A stretch of 64,000 nt of DNA, taken from the NCBI RefSeq assembly GCF_020400825.1, contig NZ_JAINVH010000025.1, forward strand, positions 1 through 64,000, in the 5' to 3' direction. Position numbers and translations under genes: made by a program. This document shows, piece after piece, positions 35,218-45,301 of the stretch. The DNA comes from Streptomyces sp. HPF1205. GTDB taxonomy: Bacteria; Actinomycetota; Actinomycetes; Streptomycetales; Streptomycetaceae. The notes under the pieces are model-generated. The model ran no database searches, was not told the origin of the DNA, and worked only from the letters and a program-made list of their open reading frames with translations. Each line of letters begins with the position of its first letter. Position 1 is the first letter of the stretch.

Positions 35218-35476
35218 TCAGACGCCGCCGCGTCCTCCCTTGCCGCCCCTCTTGCGGGCGTTGCCGGCACGCCGGGCGAAGGAGTCGCTGCGGACGGCCT
35301 GCATCTCGTAGTGGGCGCGCTCGCGGGCGCGGCTCTCCTTGGCCGGGTCGTTGGCCCAGCCGGACGCCGTACGCGGGGGTCAGCCGCAGCCAGCCGTGGC
35401 GGCCCACGCCCGTGTTCGCCCGGAACGTCATGTGCTCGTTGCGGGCCAGGAGGGTGCGGTCCACCGCCGTCGCCAT
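35218..35476 (-). pseudogene. Frameshifted small gene
   Basis: From ATG 35476 (SD GGAGG, five bases) the frame gives MATAVDRTLLARNEHMTFRA, then TGVGRHGWLRLTPAYGV, and then loses protein character. A shift of one base near 35355-35375 continues as WANDPAKESRARERAHYEMQAVRSDS, then ARKRGGKGGRGGV and TGA at 35218. Joined, this is about 86 residues, basic at the C-terminus. The first part resembles the N-termini of some streptomycete DNA-modification proteins (GRHGWLRLTPAY), so it may be a truncated remnant fused to a different tail. Family uncertain. Confidence 0.45.
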
Positions 35477-35605
35477 GTGACCTCCGGGGAGCCGGGGCCG
35501 TCAGGCTACCGGCTGCGGGCCGCGCGCGGCGGACGATGGCCGCGATCGGGTACGGCGGACCGGCGTACGCTCGGCGTGCCGCGGGGCGTACGGAGGGGGA
35601 ATCCG

Positions 35606-35866
35606 GTGACGGTTCTGGAATGGTCGGTGGCGGCCATGGGACTGGCCCTGCTCGCGGTGGGGGTGATCGACCTCGGCCGCGGTCGGGACGCGCCGCCCGG
35701 CCTGCGGCGGCTGCCGCTGCTCCTTTGCGTACCTCCATTGGCGTCCGCGCTGCCGCGGCTGCTCGGCGCGCCGCACTCCGTGGTCCTGGCCTGCGACGGC
35801 CTGGCCCTGGCGGCGGGCGTCACGGTGGTGGTCATCGCGCTGCGGGTCGCCCGGCGACCGGGCTGA
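35606..35866 (+). CDS. Small membrane protein
   Basis: 86 residues with three hydrophobic segments (VAAMGLALLAVGVIDL, RRLPLLLCVPPLASALPRLL, VVLACDGLALAAGVTVVVIALRV). GTG 35606 has GGAGGGGG upstream. The end overlaps the convergent histidine kinase gene by 35 bp. No family recognised. Confidence 0.7.
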   Translation: MTVLEWSVAAMGLALLAVGVIDLGRGRDAPPGLRRLPLLLCVPPLASALPRLLGAPHSVVLACDGLALAAGVTVVVIALRVARRPG

Positions 35867-37469
35867 GCGCCGGGTCCGGCGCCGGCGGCAGCTCCGGGGG
35901 CGCGGGTGGGAACTCGCGTGGCGCGGGCGGGAAGACGGTACGCAGGCGGGCCCCGGGCAGGCCGGAACCGTCCCGCGCGGGCACGATCGTCAGCGTCGCG
36001 CCGTGCGCCGCCGCGATGTCCCTCGCGATGGGCAGGCCCAGGCCGGAGCCGCCGGTGTCGCGGGGGCGGGCCGCGTCCAGGCGGGTGAAGCGGTCGAAGA
36101 CCGTGGCGTGGTGCTCGGGCGCGATGCCCTCGCCGTCGTCCTCGACGTCCAGGACCGGGCGGCCGTCCCGCAGGCCGAGGCGGACGGCGACGGTCGCGGT
36201 GGCGTGCCGTACCGCGTTGTCGACCAGGTTCGCGACCAGGCGGCGCAGATGGTCGGGCGAGCCGAGGACGAGGACGTCGGGGGTCAGGTCGAGGGTCACG
36301 CGGACCTCCAGCCGGGGGCGCTTGCGCGCGGCCTCCTCCGCCACGAGCTGGGCGAGGTCGAGTTCGGTGACCCGCAGCGGCCGGCGGGCGTCGAGCCGGG
36401 CCAGGAGCAGCAGGTCGGAGGTGAGGGCCTGCAGCCGCGCCACGTCGTCCAGGGCCTGCGCGGCCAGCGCCTTCTCCTGCGGTCGGGCCAGTTCCAGGCG
36501 GGTGCGCAGGATGGCCATCGGGCTGCGCAGCTCGTGGGCGGCGTCCGCGACGAACTGCCGGTGCGCGTCCACGGCGGTGCGCAGCCGGTCGAGGGTGGCG
36601 TTGACGGTACGGGCCAGGGCCGCGATCTCGTCGCGCGTACGCGGCTCGGGCACGCGCTCGTGCAGGTCGTGCGCGGTGATGTCGGCGACCTTCGCGCGGA
36701 TCGCGGACACCGGGCGCAGCGCCCGGCCCACCGCCAGCCAGGTGAAGAGGGCGACCAGCGCGAGCAGGGCGGGCACGCCCGGGATCAGTACGTGGGTCAG
36801 GGTGCGCATGGCCTGGCTGGCCGGGGCCAGGGAGGCGAAGCCCTTCACGGTCACCGGGCCGCCGCCGACGGCCTTCTTGTAGACCTGGGTGGTGACGACC
36901 TTTCCGTCCACCCGCTCGATCACCACCGGCGAGTTGGGGAGCAGGACCTTGGTCCGGCCGGGCGGCGCCTGCTGGGACGCGGACTTCGGCGGAAGGTCCT
37001 TCGCGGCGCCGGCCTCGGAGGTGCCGGCGGAACTGCCCGCGGTGGTGCCCGCGGTGGCGGCCGAGTCGTCCGTACCGCCGCCGGTCGTTCCGCCGTCCGT
37101 ACCGCCGGTCGTTCCGCCGTTCGTATTACCGCCGTCCGTACCGCCGTTCGTGCCGGTCTTCCCCGGCTTCGCCGCGGGCGCCCGCAGCGGCGGATACCCG
37201 GGGTACCCGGGGTCCCCGGGCGCTCCGGGGTACCCGTTGAAGCCCTCCGGGGCGCCCGCGGGGGCTCCCGGCGTGCCCACGCCGGCGGACTTCTCGTCCA
37301 GGACGAAGCCCTGGGCCGCCGCCCGCTCCTTGGCGTCCTGCAGCGCGAGCTGCCTCGTCGTGTCCGACAGGCTGGAGCCGAGGGCGGCGAACAGCGCGAT
37401 CGACGCCAGGCACAGCGCGACCGCCACCGCGGCCGTCGCGGTGAGCGTGGTCCGCAGACGTACCCCCAT
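35832..37469 (-). CDS. Sensor histidine kinase with collagen-like Gly/Pro-rich extracellular region
   Basis: 545 residues. TM1 (~10-35), a ~210-residue extracytoplasmic region rich in GYPGAPGDPGYPGYPP and NGGTTGGTDGGTTGG repeats, TM2 (VLIPGVPALLALVALFTWLAV), HAMP, HisKA with FVADAAHELRSPM (phospho-His), HATPase N-box LVANLVDNAVRHA, DDGEGI and GGSGLGLPIA. The ATG lies one base after the RR stop, whose end supplies the GGAGG SD, so the two are coupled. The tail is Pro-rich (PPAPREFPPAPPELPPAP). Signal unknown; the long low-complexity sensor region is unusual. Confidence 0.9.
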   Translation of the reverse strand: MGVRLRTTLTATAAVAVALCLASIALFAALGSSLSDTTRQLALQDAKERAAAQGFVLDEKSAGVGTPGAPAGAPEGFNGYPGAPGDPGYPGYPPLRAPAAKPGKTGTNGGTDGGNTNGGTTGGTDGGTTGGGTDDSAATAGTTAGSSAGTSEAGAAKDLPPKSASQQAPPGRTKVLLPNSPVVIERVDGKVVTTQVYKKAVGGGPVTVKGFASLAPASQAMRTLTHVLIPGVPALLALVALFTWLAVGRALRPVSAIRAKVADITAHDLHERVPEPRTRDEIAALARTVNATLDRLRTAVDAHRQFVADAAHELRSPMAILRTRLELARPQEKALAAQALDDVARLQALTSDLLLLARLDARRPLRVTELDLAQLVAEEAARKRPRLEVRVTLDLTPDVLVLGSPDHLRRLVANLVDNAVRHATATVAVRLGLRDGRPVLDVEDDGEGIAPEHHATVFDRFTRLDAARPRDTGGSGLGLPIARDIAAAHGATLTIVPARDGSGLPGARLRTVFPPAPREFPPAPPELPPAPDPALSPVAGRPAAR

Positions 37470-37470
37470 G

Positions 37471-38184
37471 TCAGGCCTCCAGCCGGTATCCCGCACCGCG
37501 CACGGTGCCCAGCGTCGCCCGCCCGAACGGCTTGTCGATCTTGCGGCGCAGCGCGCTGATGTAGACCTCGACCACGTTGGAGTCGCCGTCGTACGCGAAG
37601 TCCCAGGCATGCGCGAGCAGTTCGGACTTCGGTACGACCTCGCCGGCCCGCCGCGCCAGGCAGTGCAGGATCGCGAACTCCTTCGGGGTCAGGGCGATCC
37701 GGACGCCGCCCCGGCTGCACTTCATGCCCGCCGGGTCCACCCGCAGGTCGCCCACCGTGAGCACCGCCGGCCGCTCCCGCGCCCCGCGCCGTACCAGCGC
37801 GCGCAGCCGGGCGAGGAGCACCACGTACGAGAACGGCTTGGTCAGGTAGTCGTCTGCGCCGGTGTCGAGCGCCTCGGCCTCGTCGTACTCGCCGTCCTTG
37901 GCGGTCAGCATGAGGATCGGGGTCCAGGTGCCGGCCGCCCGCAGCCGGGCACAGACCTCGTAGCCGTTCAGCGCGGGCAGCATCACGTCCAGCACGATCA
38001 CGTCGTACGGCTGCTCGGTCGCCATCCACAGGCCCTCGCGGCCGTCGTGGGCCAGGTCGACCGCGAAGCCCTCCCGGGTCAGGCCGTCCTTGAGCAGGTC
38101 GGCGAGCCGGCGTTCGTCTTCCACCACGAGTATGCGCACGCCGCCAGGGTGCAGCGGGCAGCCTAAGGCGAACATGAAGATCAC
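37471..38184 (-). CDS. OmpR-family response regulator
   Basis: Up to 237 residues. Receiver: VRILVVEDERRLADLL, VIVLDVMLP (phospho-Asp), LTAKD, LTKPF Lys. Winged helix: LTPKEFAILHCLARRAGEVVPKSELL ... SNVVEVYISALRRKID ... TVRGAGYRL. GTG 38184 has AAGGAG upstream but adds 15 residues before the usual start VRILVVEDE at GTG 38139, which lacks an SD. Both starts are possible. It pairs with the kinase immediately downstream and probably regulates the divergent secreted-protein gene at 38331. Confidence 0.92.
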   Translation of the reverse strand: MIFMFALGCPLHPGGVRILVVEDERRLADLLKDGLTREGFAVDLAHDGREGLWMATEQPYDVIVLDVMLPALNGYEVCARLRAAGTWTPILMLTAKDGEYDEAEALDTGADDYLTKPFSYVVLLARLRALVRRGARERPAVLTVGDLRVDPAGMKCSRGGVRIALTPKEFAILHCLARRAGEVVPKSELLAHAWDFAYDGDSNVVEVYISALRRKIDKPFGRATLGTVRGAGYRLEA

Positions 38185-38330
38185 GGCGGGCTCCTTCAGG
38201 CCCGCTTCAGGCGGGGGTGGCGAGGCTACGGGACGTCAGATCGTCCGATCTGCGCCAAGCCCACCAACCCGGGGGGCCCGGCCGCCGCCGTACGCGCGCC
38301 GGGCCGCCCCTCAACGGGAGTGACCAGAGC

Positions 38331-39032
38331 ATGAAGAAGAACAGGATGGTCGCCGGGATCGTCCTCACCACGGGCCTCGGCCTGACCGGGGTCGTGGCCG
38401 CGTCGCCGAGCGGGGCGGCCACCCCGGAGCAGGCGAAGACGGCGTCCTCGTCGTCCTCGGTGTCCTCGGTGGCGATCGGCAGCACCCACAAGGGCGGCGG
38501 CCCCGTCCTCGTCTGCGTCGGCAAGGTGGGACTGCCCGGAAAGCCGGTGCCGGGCAAGCCGCTGCCCGGGCTTCCCGGAAAGCCGGGGAAGCCCGGAAAG
38601 CCGGGCAAGCCCGGGAAGGTCACGGCGCCCGGCGGCAAGCTGACCGTCAAGGTCGTCGGCGGCAAGGTGTACGTCAACGGCAAGCTCGTGCCGAAGACCG
38701 ATCTGCGCAAGTGCCCGCCGGTGCCCCCGCTGCCGCCGCTGCCCGGCAAGGGTCACGGCAAGGGCTTCGTGTGCGTCATCGAGAAGGGCCCGGGCAAGCC
38801 GGCGCCCGGGAAGACCACGGTCAAGGTCGTCGGCGGCAAGGTGTACGTCAACGGCAAGCGCGTCCCGAAGGACAAGCTGCCCAAGTGCCCGCTTCCGCCC
38901 CTCCCGCCCTTCCCGGGCAAGGGCCACGGCAAGGGTCACGGCGTCGTCGTCATCGAGCGGGGCGTGCGATCCGTCCTCGGCCCCGTGAAGGGCGTGAGCG
39001 TCGCGGGCCTGACCACGGCCCTGGCCGGCTGA
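38331..39032 (+). CDS. Secreted repeat protein with collagen-like PGK stretch
   Basis: 233 residues. Signal peptide (MKKNRMVAGIVLTTGLGLTGVVAASPSGA), then Ser-rich linker, then LPGKPVPGKPLPGLPGKP followed by a run of GKP triplets (about nine G-X-Y repeats). Two copies of a ~45-residue module follow: (L/T)TVKVVGGKVYVNGK(L/R)VPK(T/D)xLxKCP, each followed by a PLPPLPGKGHGKG spacer. Each module has one conserved Cys (KCP) and is preceded by VCV, so disulphides are possible. The very high Lys/Gly/Pro content suggests a cell-wall or matrix protein. Divergent from the RR gene. Confidence 0.8.
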   Translation: MKKNRMVAGIVLTTGLGLTGVVAASPSGAATPEQAKTASSSSSVSSVAIGSTHKGGGPVLVCVGKVGLPGKPVPGKPLPGLPGKPGKPGKPGKPGKVTAPGGKLTVKVVGGKVYVNGKLVPKTDLRKCPPVPPLPPLPGKGHGKGFVCVIEKGPGKPAPGKTTVKVVGGKVYVNGKRVPKDKLPKCPLPPLPPFPGKGHGKGHGVVVIERGVRSVLGPVKGVSVAGLTTALAG

Positions 39033-39050
39033 ACCGCGCCGATCGCGAAC

Positions 39051-39086
39051 GGGCGGCCCGGGGACATGGGGGACCCCGGGCCGCCC
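39051..39086. terminator. Bidirectional hairpin terminator
   Basis: 13-bp perfect stem GGGCGGCCCGGGG / CCCCGGGCCGCCC (39051-39063 / 39074-39086) between convergent genes. Confidence 0.85.
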
Positions 39087-39097
39087 GCCCCTCCGGT

Positions 39098-39460
39098 TCA
39101 CGGCGGGCCCGGGCACACCCCGGGCTCGCCCTCGCACCGCACCAGGTCGCGGCACACGTACCCGCCCGCCGTGTAGTACCGCGTCACCAGGTCGTACGGG
39201 AAGGCGCGCAGCCGCTCGCGGCCGTACGCCAGCGTCACCTCGGCCGGGAGCGCGCCGGGCGGCGGGGGATGCGCGGCGAGCTCCCGGCCCAGCCACTCCA
39301 GTGCCGCGTCCGCGTCGGCGAACGTGCCCGCGAGCAGCACGCGCGGCTTGCGGAACCAGTCCCGCAGCAGCGGCGGCGGCGTGGCGCTCGCCATGTCCCG
39401 GGCGTCCCGGTCCGCGGGCTTGGTGCCCCCGGTCCAGGCGTACGCGTGCCAGTGCCCCAC
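39098..39460 (-). CDS. Conserved hypothetical protein
   Basis: 120 residues, soluble. It begins GHWHAYAWTG and contains LLRDWFRKPRVLLAGTFADADAALEWLGRELAAHPP and YDLVTRYYTAGGYVCRDLVRCEGEPGVCPGPP with three Cys at the end. GTG start with GGAGG about 11 bases upstream. Coding bias is good. No family recognised. Confidence 0.7.
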   Translation of the reverse strand: MGHWHAYAWTGGTKPADRDARDMASATPPPLLRDWFRKPRVLLAGTFADADAALEWLGRELAAHPPPPGALPAEVTLAYGRERLRAFPYDLVTRYYTAGGYVCRDLVRCEGEPGVCPGPP

Positions 39461-39584
39461 ACCGAGCCACCGCCTCCAGCCGGCGCCGTCACCCCCTCCC
39501 GGGCACCGTAGGCACCCAGGCCCCCCACCCTCCGCGGCGCCACCACGCCCAGGCCGCGGTTCACCGTGATGCGCGGCGGGTGGG

Positions 39585-41171
39585 TCAGGGGTTCGTGGCC
39601 GAGGGGAGGCGGACGCGGAAGAGGGCGCCCTCGCCCGGGGTGGTTTCGAGGTCGACGTGGCCGCCGTGGGCGGTGATCAGGGCGTGGGCGATGGACAGGC
39701 CGAGGCCCGTGCCGCCGCCCGCCGGGGTGCGGGTGCGGGAGGGGTCGACGCGGTAGAAGCGTTCGAAGACCCGCGCGGCCTGGTCGGGGGTCAGGCCGGG
39801 GCCGCGGTCGGCGACTTCGAGGACGCCGTGGCCGGCGCGGGTGCCGACGCCGATGCGGACGGGCGTGCCGGGCGGGGTGTGGGCGACCGCGTTGCCGACG
39901 AGGTTGGCGACGACCTGCCGCAGGCGGGCCTCGTCGCCGAGTACGGGGGCCGGTCCTGGCGGATTGCCGGGGCCGCCGCCGGGCCCGGTGAGGGTGACCG
40001 TGCGGGTCGGGTCGAGGGCGGTGGTGTCGTGCAGCGCGTCCACCGCGAGGGTGCGCAGGTCCATCGGGGCGAGCTGGACCGGCCGCTGCTCGTCCATCCG
40101 CACCAGGGTGAGCAGGTCGTCGACCAGACCGCCGAGGCGTACGGCCTCGCTCTCGATACGCGCCATCGTGCGCTTGACGTCCGCCTCGCCGCCCAGCGCG
40201 CCCATCCGGTACAGCTCGGCGAAGCCGCGGATGCCGGCCAGCGGGGTGCGCAGCTCGTGCCCCGCGTCCGCGACGAACCGCCGCATCTGCTCCTCGGACT
40301 CCGCCCGGGCCGCGAACGCCGACTCGATCCGCCCGAGCATCACGTTGAGCGCGGCCGACAGCCGCCCGGCCTCGGTACGCGGCGACTCCTGCGGCATCCG
40401 GTGCGACAGCGGCCGCCCCGCCGCGATCTCGGCCGCGGTCGACTCGATCCGCCGCAGCGGGCGCAGCCCGGCGCGCACCGCGAACCAGGCGGCCGGCCCG
40501 AGCAGCGCCGCCACCACCGCGCCGATCAGCAGGAACGCGGTCCTCAGATGGCCGGTGGTGGAGGTCACCTCGTCCAGCGAGGCGGAGACCACGACCCCGG
40601 CGGGCAGCACGGCCGGACCGGGGTGCTCCGCGGCGGCCACGGAGGACGCGGTGACCGGGACGATCAGCACCCGCCAGCTCCCGCCGCCGTGGTCGCTCGG
40701 CACGTCGAACGGCTTGCCGAAGTGCGCCCGCAGGGTGGCCGCGTCCATCCGCGGCCACAGCGGCTTCGGGTCGCCCGCCGCCACGGGCAGCCGGAACTGG
40801 TCCGAGACGCTGCCGTCGGCCGCCGCGAAGGCCACCACGTACTGGCTCGGCAGCAGCGCCCTCGGGCCGCCCATCCGCATCAGCCGCGGCGGCACGCCCT
40901 CCGAGCCGAGCCGCCGGGCCAGCGGCTGCCCGTAGCGCTGCAACTGCTGGTCCACCCGGGCGACCAGCTGGCCGCGCACCGAGCCGAGGACCACCGTGTC
41001 GCTGACGGCCAGCCCCAGCAGCACCAGGACGAGGGAGAGCAGGACGAGCCGGGTCCGCAGCGGTACGCCGGCGAACCGGAAGCGGGTTCGCCTCGCGGGC
41101 GACGAGCCGCCGTGCCCGTCGGCGGCCTCGGTCCGCGCGCCGCGCGGGCGAGGCGACGGCATGCGGATCAC
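39585..41171 (-). CDS. Sensor histidine kinase of the MacAB-like locus
   Basis: 528 residues. TM1 (LVLLSLVLVLLGLAVSDTVVL), ~150-residue extracytoplasmic sensor (SQYVVAFAAADGSVSDQFRLP), TM2 (TAFLLIGAVVAALLGPAAWFAV), HAMP, HisKA RFVADAGHELRTPLAGIRGFAELYR, N-box VANLVGNAVAHT, DRGPGL and GGTGLGLSIA. The MprB/TrcS-like layout is typical of actinobacterial envelope-stress kinases. The GTG start overlaps the RR stop (GTGA). Confidence 0.92.
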   Translation of the reverse strand: MIRMPSPRPRGARTEAADGHGGSSPARRTRFRFAGVPLRTRLVLLSLVLVLLGLAVSDTVVLGSVRGQLVARVDQQLQRYGQPLARRLGSEGVPPRLMRMGGPRALLPSQYVVAFAAADGSVSDQFRLPVAAGDPKPLWPRMDAATLRAHFGKPFDVPSDHGGGSWRVLIVPVTASSVAAAEHPGPAVLPAGVVVSASLDEVTSTTGHLRTAFLLIGAVVAALLGPAAWFAVRAGLRPLRRIESTAAEIAAGRPLSHRMPQESPRTEAGRLSAALNVMLGRIESAFAARAESEEQMRRFVADAGHELRTPLAGIRGFAELYRMGALGGEADVKRTMARIESEAVRLGGLVDDLLTLVRMDEQRPVQLAPMDLRTLAVDALHDTTALDPTRTVTLTGPGGGPGNPPGPAPVLGDEARLRQVVANLVGNAVAHTPPGTPVRIGVGTRAGHGVLEVADRGPGLTPDQAARVFERFYRVDPSRTRTPAGGGTGLGLSIAHALITAHGGHVDLETTPGEGALFRVRLPSATNP

Positions 41172-41905
41172 CCGACCGGCCGCCGCAGCACGTAGCCGAC
41201 CCCCCGGACGGTGTGGATCAGCTTGGCCGCCCCGTCAGCGCCCGAGTCGACCTTGCGGCGGACGTAGGAGATGTACGACTCGACGATGCTCAGGTCGCCG
41301 CCGAAGTCGTACGCCCACACGTGGTCGAGGATCTGCAGCTTCGAGACGACCCGGTCGGCGTTGGCCATCAGGTAGGCGAGCAGCTTGAACTCGGTCGGTG
41401 ACAGCGACACCGGCCGGCCGCCGCGGGTGACCTGGTGGCCGAGCAGGTCGAGCTCCAGGTCGCCGGCGGCCAGCCGGCCGTCGTCCGCGGGCGATCCCGT
41501 GCGGCGCAGGATCGCGCGGATGCGGGCGATCAGCTCCTCCAGGCTGAAGGGTTTGGTGACGTAGTCGTCGCCGCCCGCGGTCAGCCCGTTGATCTTGTCC
41601 TCGACGCCGTCCTTCGCGGTCAGGAACAGCACGGGCAGCCGGTCGGGGCCGCCGCCGGCGGGGCGCGAGGGGTGCGGGCCCGACTCCTCGCGCAGCCGCC
41701 TGACGACGGCGAAGCCGCTCATGTCGGGCAGCATCACGTCGAGGACGACCAGGTCGGGCCGCTCCCGGGCGACCGCCGCGAGCGCGTCGGCGCCGGTGGC
41801 GGCGGAGACCACCTTGAACCCGACGAACCGCAGGGACGCCGACAGCAGCTCCCGTATGTTCGGCTCGTCGTCGACGACCAGCAGGCTGGCCTCGGGCGCG
41901 TCCAT
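41168..41905 (-). CDS. OmpR-family response regulator of the MacAB-like locus
   Basis: 245 residues. Receiver: LLVVDDEPNIRELL, LVVLDVMLPDMSGF, LFLTAKD, VTKPF; winged helix: LSPTEFKLLAYLMANADRVVSKLQILDHVWAYDFGGDLSIVESYISYVRRKVD and TVRGVGYVLR, close to the TrcR/MprA group. A Pro/Gly insertion (GPHPSRPAGGGPDRL) sits in the alpha3-beta4 area of the receiver. SD AGGAGGAG. An array of 7-bp repeats lies 33 bp upstream and may affect its expression. Confidence 0.93.
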   Translation of the reverse strand: MDAPEASLLVVDDEPNIRELLSASLRFVGFKVVSAATGADALAAVARERPDLVVLDVMLPDMSGFAVVRRLREESGPHPSRPAGGGPDRLPVLFLTAKDGVEDKINGLTAGGDDYVTKPFSLEELIARIRAILRRTGSPADDGRLAAGDLELDLLGHQVTRGGRPVSLSPTEFKLLAYLMANADRVVSKLQILDHVWAYDFGGDLSIVESYISYVRRKVDSGADGAAKLIHTVRGVGYVLRRPVG

Positions 41906-41937
41906 GGGCTCCTCCTGGTCTGCCGGGTCCTGGTTCT

Positions 41938-41992
41938 CCCGTGTCCCGTGTCCCGTGTCCCGTGTCCTGGGTCCTGGGTCCTGGGTCCTGGG
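41938..41992. repeat. Two adjoining heptanucleotide tandem arrays
   Basis: Four CCCGTGT units (41938-41965) run directly into three full and one partial CCTGGGT units (41966-41992). They are non-coding, between the OB-like protein gene and the RR start. Units of 7 bp in tandem are prone to slipped-strand mispairing. Confidence 0.9.
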
Positions 41993-42070
41993 CCCCCCGC
42001 GGGGTTGCCGGCCGCACGGTACGCGCCGCTCCTGTGAGAGCCGGGCCGGTCTCGTCGGTTCCCGGCCTCG

Positions 42071-42913
42071 TCAGTTCCCGCCGGACGGCCCGGACCCGCC
42101 GGTCCCGCCGGAGCGGCCCGCGCCGCCGTTGCCGCCGCCGAACCCGCTGAACCCTCCGGACCCGCCGAATCCCCCGAAGCCGCCGCCGGTGGCGCCGCCC
42201 TGCGTCACGGTGGTCGCCGCGATGTCGCCGTTGGACTGCTGGGTGCCGCGCACGACGACGGTCTGGCCCGGCTTGAGGTCGCCGACCTTGCCGTCCTTGG
42301 ACTCGGTGACCTTGGTCGAGCCGCCGGTGGTGACCTTGACGATGTCGCCCTGGGCGTCGGTGACGTAGATCGTGCTGCCGTCGACCAGCTTGACGGTGCC
42401 GAAGGTCATGCCGGAGCCGGTGCCGCCGGGGGCGCCCGTACCCGCGCCCGTACCGGAAGATCCCGTTCCGGTACCGCCGCCCCCGCCGAAAGCGCGGCCG
42501 CCGGCGCCGGCCGTCGCGCCCGCACGGCCCCCCGCGAGGGAGAAGCCGCGGCCCGAGGCGGCCGGGGAGTTCCTCAGGTGGTGCTTCTCCACCAGCGCGC
42601 CTCCCGCGAACGCCCCGGCCGCCACCACACCGGCCGCCAGGACCAGCGTCAGCCAGGGCAGTTTGCGCCGGGGCGGCGCCGCCAGCTCCGCCGAGATGTC
42701 CCGCGCGTCCGGCGGCACCGCCAGGATGTCCTCGGGCCGCTCGGCCGGCGCGCCGCCGGGCCCTTCGATCACCCCGACCTCCCCGACCCGACCGGGCTCC
42801 CCGGGCTCCCCGGGCTGAGCGGGTATCGCCACGCCGGTGGGCTCGGGCACGAGCGGCAGCAGCTCCGTGTCGGCGGCGTCCGCCCTGACCAGTTCGGTAC
42901 GGCGTCGCGCCAT
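42071..42913 (-). CDS. Membrane-anchored protein with DUF5666/OB-like domain
   Basis: 280 residues. A polar Pro/Glu-rich cytoplasmic N-terminus (~90), one TM (LPWLTLVLAAGVVAAGAFAGGALV), a Gly-rich linker, then a small beta domain MTFGTVKLVDGSTIYVTDAQGDIVKVTTGGSTKVTESKDGKVGDLKPGQTVVVRGTQQSNGDIAATTV (~65 residues), the DUF5666-like pattern of repeated xVxGTxxxxG strands. A Gly/Phe-rich tail follows (GGFGGFGGSGGFSGFGGG). It is encoded between the ABC permease and the RR and probably acts in the same envelope system. GGAG precedes ATG 42913. Confidence 0.82.
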   Translation of the reverse strand: MARRRTELVRADAADTELLPLVPEPTGVAIPAQPGEPGEPGRVGEVGVIEGPGGAPAERPEDILAVPPDARDISAELAAPPRRKLPWLTLVLAAGVVAAGAFAGGALVEKHHLRNSPAASGRGFSLAGGRAGATAGAGGRAFGGGGGTGTGSSGTGAGTGAPGGTGSGMTFGTVKLVDGSTIYVTDAQGDIVKVTTGGSTKVTESKDGKVGDLKPGQTVVVRGTQQSNGDIAATTVTQGGATGGGFGGFGGSGGFSGFGGGNGGAGRSGGTGGSGPSGGN

Positions 42914-42974
42914 CTCCGGTTCTCCTTAGGCTTCGGAACTGTCTGATTGTCTGGACCGCTGGAACCGCCGGGCC

Positions 42975-44182
42975 TCACTCGTGGCGCAGCGCCTCGATCG
43001 GCCGCAGGCCCGCCGCCCGGTTGGCCGGGTAGCCGCCGAAGAACAGGCCGATGGCCACGGCGATGGCGAAGGCGCCGATCACCGACTCCGGGATGACCAC
43101 CGGCTTGATGCCGACGATCGTGAAGCGGGAGCCGACCAGCCCGCCGACCACCCCGAGCCCGCCGCCGACCAGTGACAGCAGGGTGGACTCGGCGAGGAAC
43201 TGGCCGAGGATGACGCCCCTGGGCGCCCCGATCGCCTTGCGGATGCCGATCTCGCGGGTCCGCTCGGTGACCGTCACCAGCATGATGTTGGTGATCCCGA
43301 TCCCGCCGACCAGCAGCGAGATCGCGGCGACCGCGCCCAGCAGCACGGTGAACGTCTTGGTGGTGGACGCCTGGGTGCTCAGCAGCGACGCCTGGCTGGC
43401 CACCCGGAAGTCCAGCGCGCTCGCGTCCTTGATGCCGTGCCGGGCCATCAGCACGGTGGTGATCTCGTTCTGCGCGGGCGTGGTGGCCGACGCCGACTTC
43501 GCCTCCACCAGGATCTGGCTGAGCGGGCCGAAGCCGGTCCAGGCGTTCTGCACGGTCGGCAGCGGCGCGATCACCACGTCGTCCGGGTCCTGGAAGCCGG
43601 TGCCGCCCTTGGTCTGCAGTACGCCGACCACGGTCAGCGGCGTGCCGCCCACCACGATCCTGCGGCCCACCGGGCTCGCCGCGCCGAACAGGTCGGTCGC
43701 CGTGGTCGAGCCGATCACCGCCACCTTGCGGGAGTTCAGAACGTCGTCGGCGCCGAAGTAGTCGCCGGTGGCGACCTTGCTGTTGGACGCCTTGAAGTAC
43801 GCGGGGTAGGTGCCGACGACCTGGTTGACGGTGTGCGAGGTCCCCTCGTACAGCGCGGTCTGCGAGGTGGTGACCTCGGGGGCGACCGACTCGACGTCGG
43901 GCGCCTGGGAGGGGTCGGCCAGCGCGCGGGCGTCGTCCACGGTCAGCGGCTTGGTGCCGGCCGCGGTCGAGGACGCGCCGAAGCCGGCGCCCGAGGAGAC
44001 GGTCAGGGCGTTCGTGCCGAGCTTCTCGATGGAGTCCTTGACGGCCTGGGAGGAGCCGTTGCCGACCGCGAGCAGGATGATGACGGCGGCGACGCCGATG
44101 AGGACGCCCAGCGTCGTCAGGCCGGACCGGACCTTGTTGGCGGCCAGCCCGCCGAGGGCGAAACGGAGGGTCTCGAACACGT

Positions 44183-44186
<4 letters not shown>
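42975..44186 (-). CDS. MacB-type ABC transporter permease
   Basis: 403 residues. TM1 near the N-terminus (LTTLGVLIGVAAVIILLAV), a ~200-residue MacB periplasmic core domain (QAVKDSIEKLGTNALTV ... VAVIGSTTATDLFG ... GRRIVVGGTPLTVVGVLQ), then three C-terminal FtsX helices with the conserved ERTREIGIRKAIGAPRGVILGQFLAES loop. The GTG start overlaps the ATPase stop (GTGA). It would use ATP-driven conformational change to move substrates (macrolide, peptide, lipid) outside the membrane, together with the adaptor encoded first in the operon. Confidence 0.93.
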
Positions 44187-45297
<1,111 letters not shown>

Positions 45298-45301
<4 letters not shown>

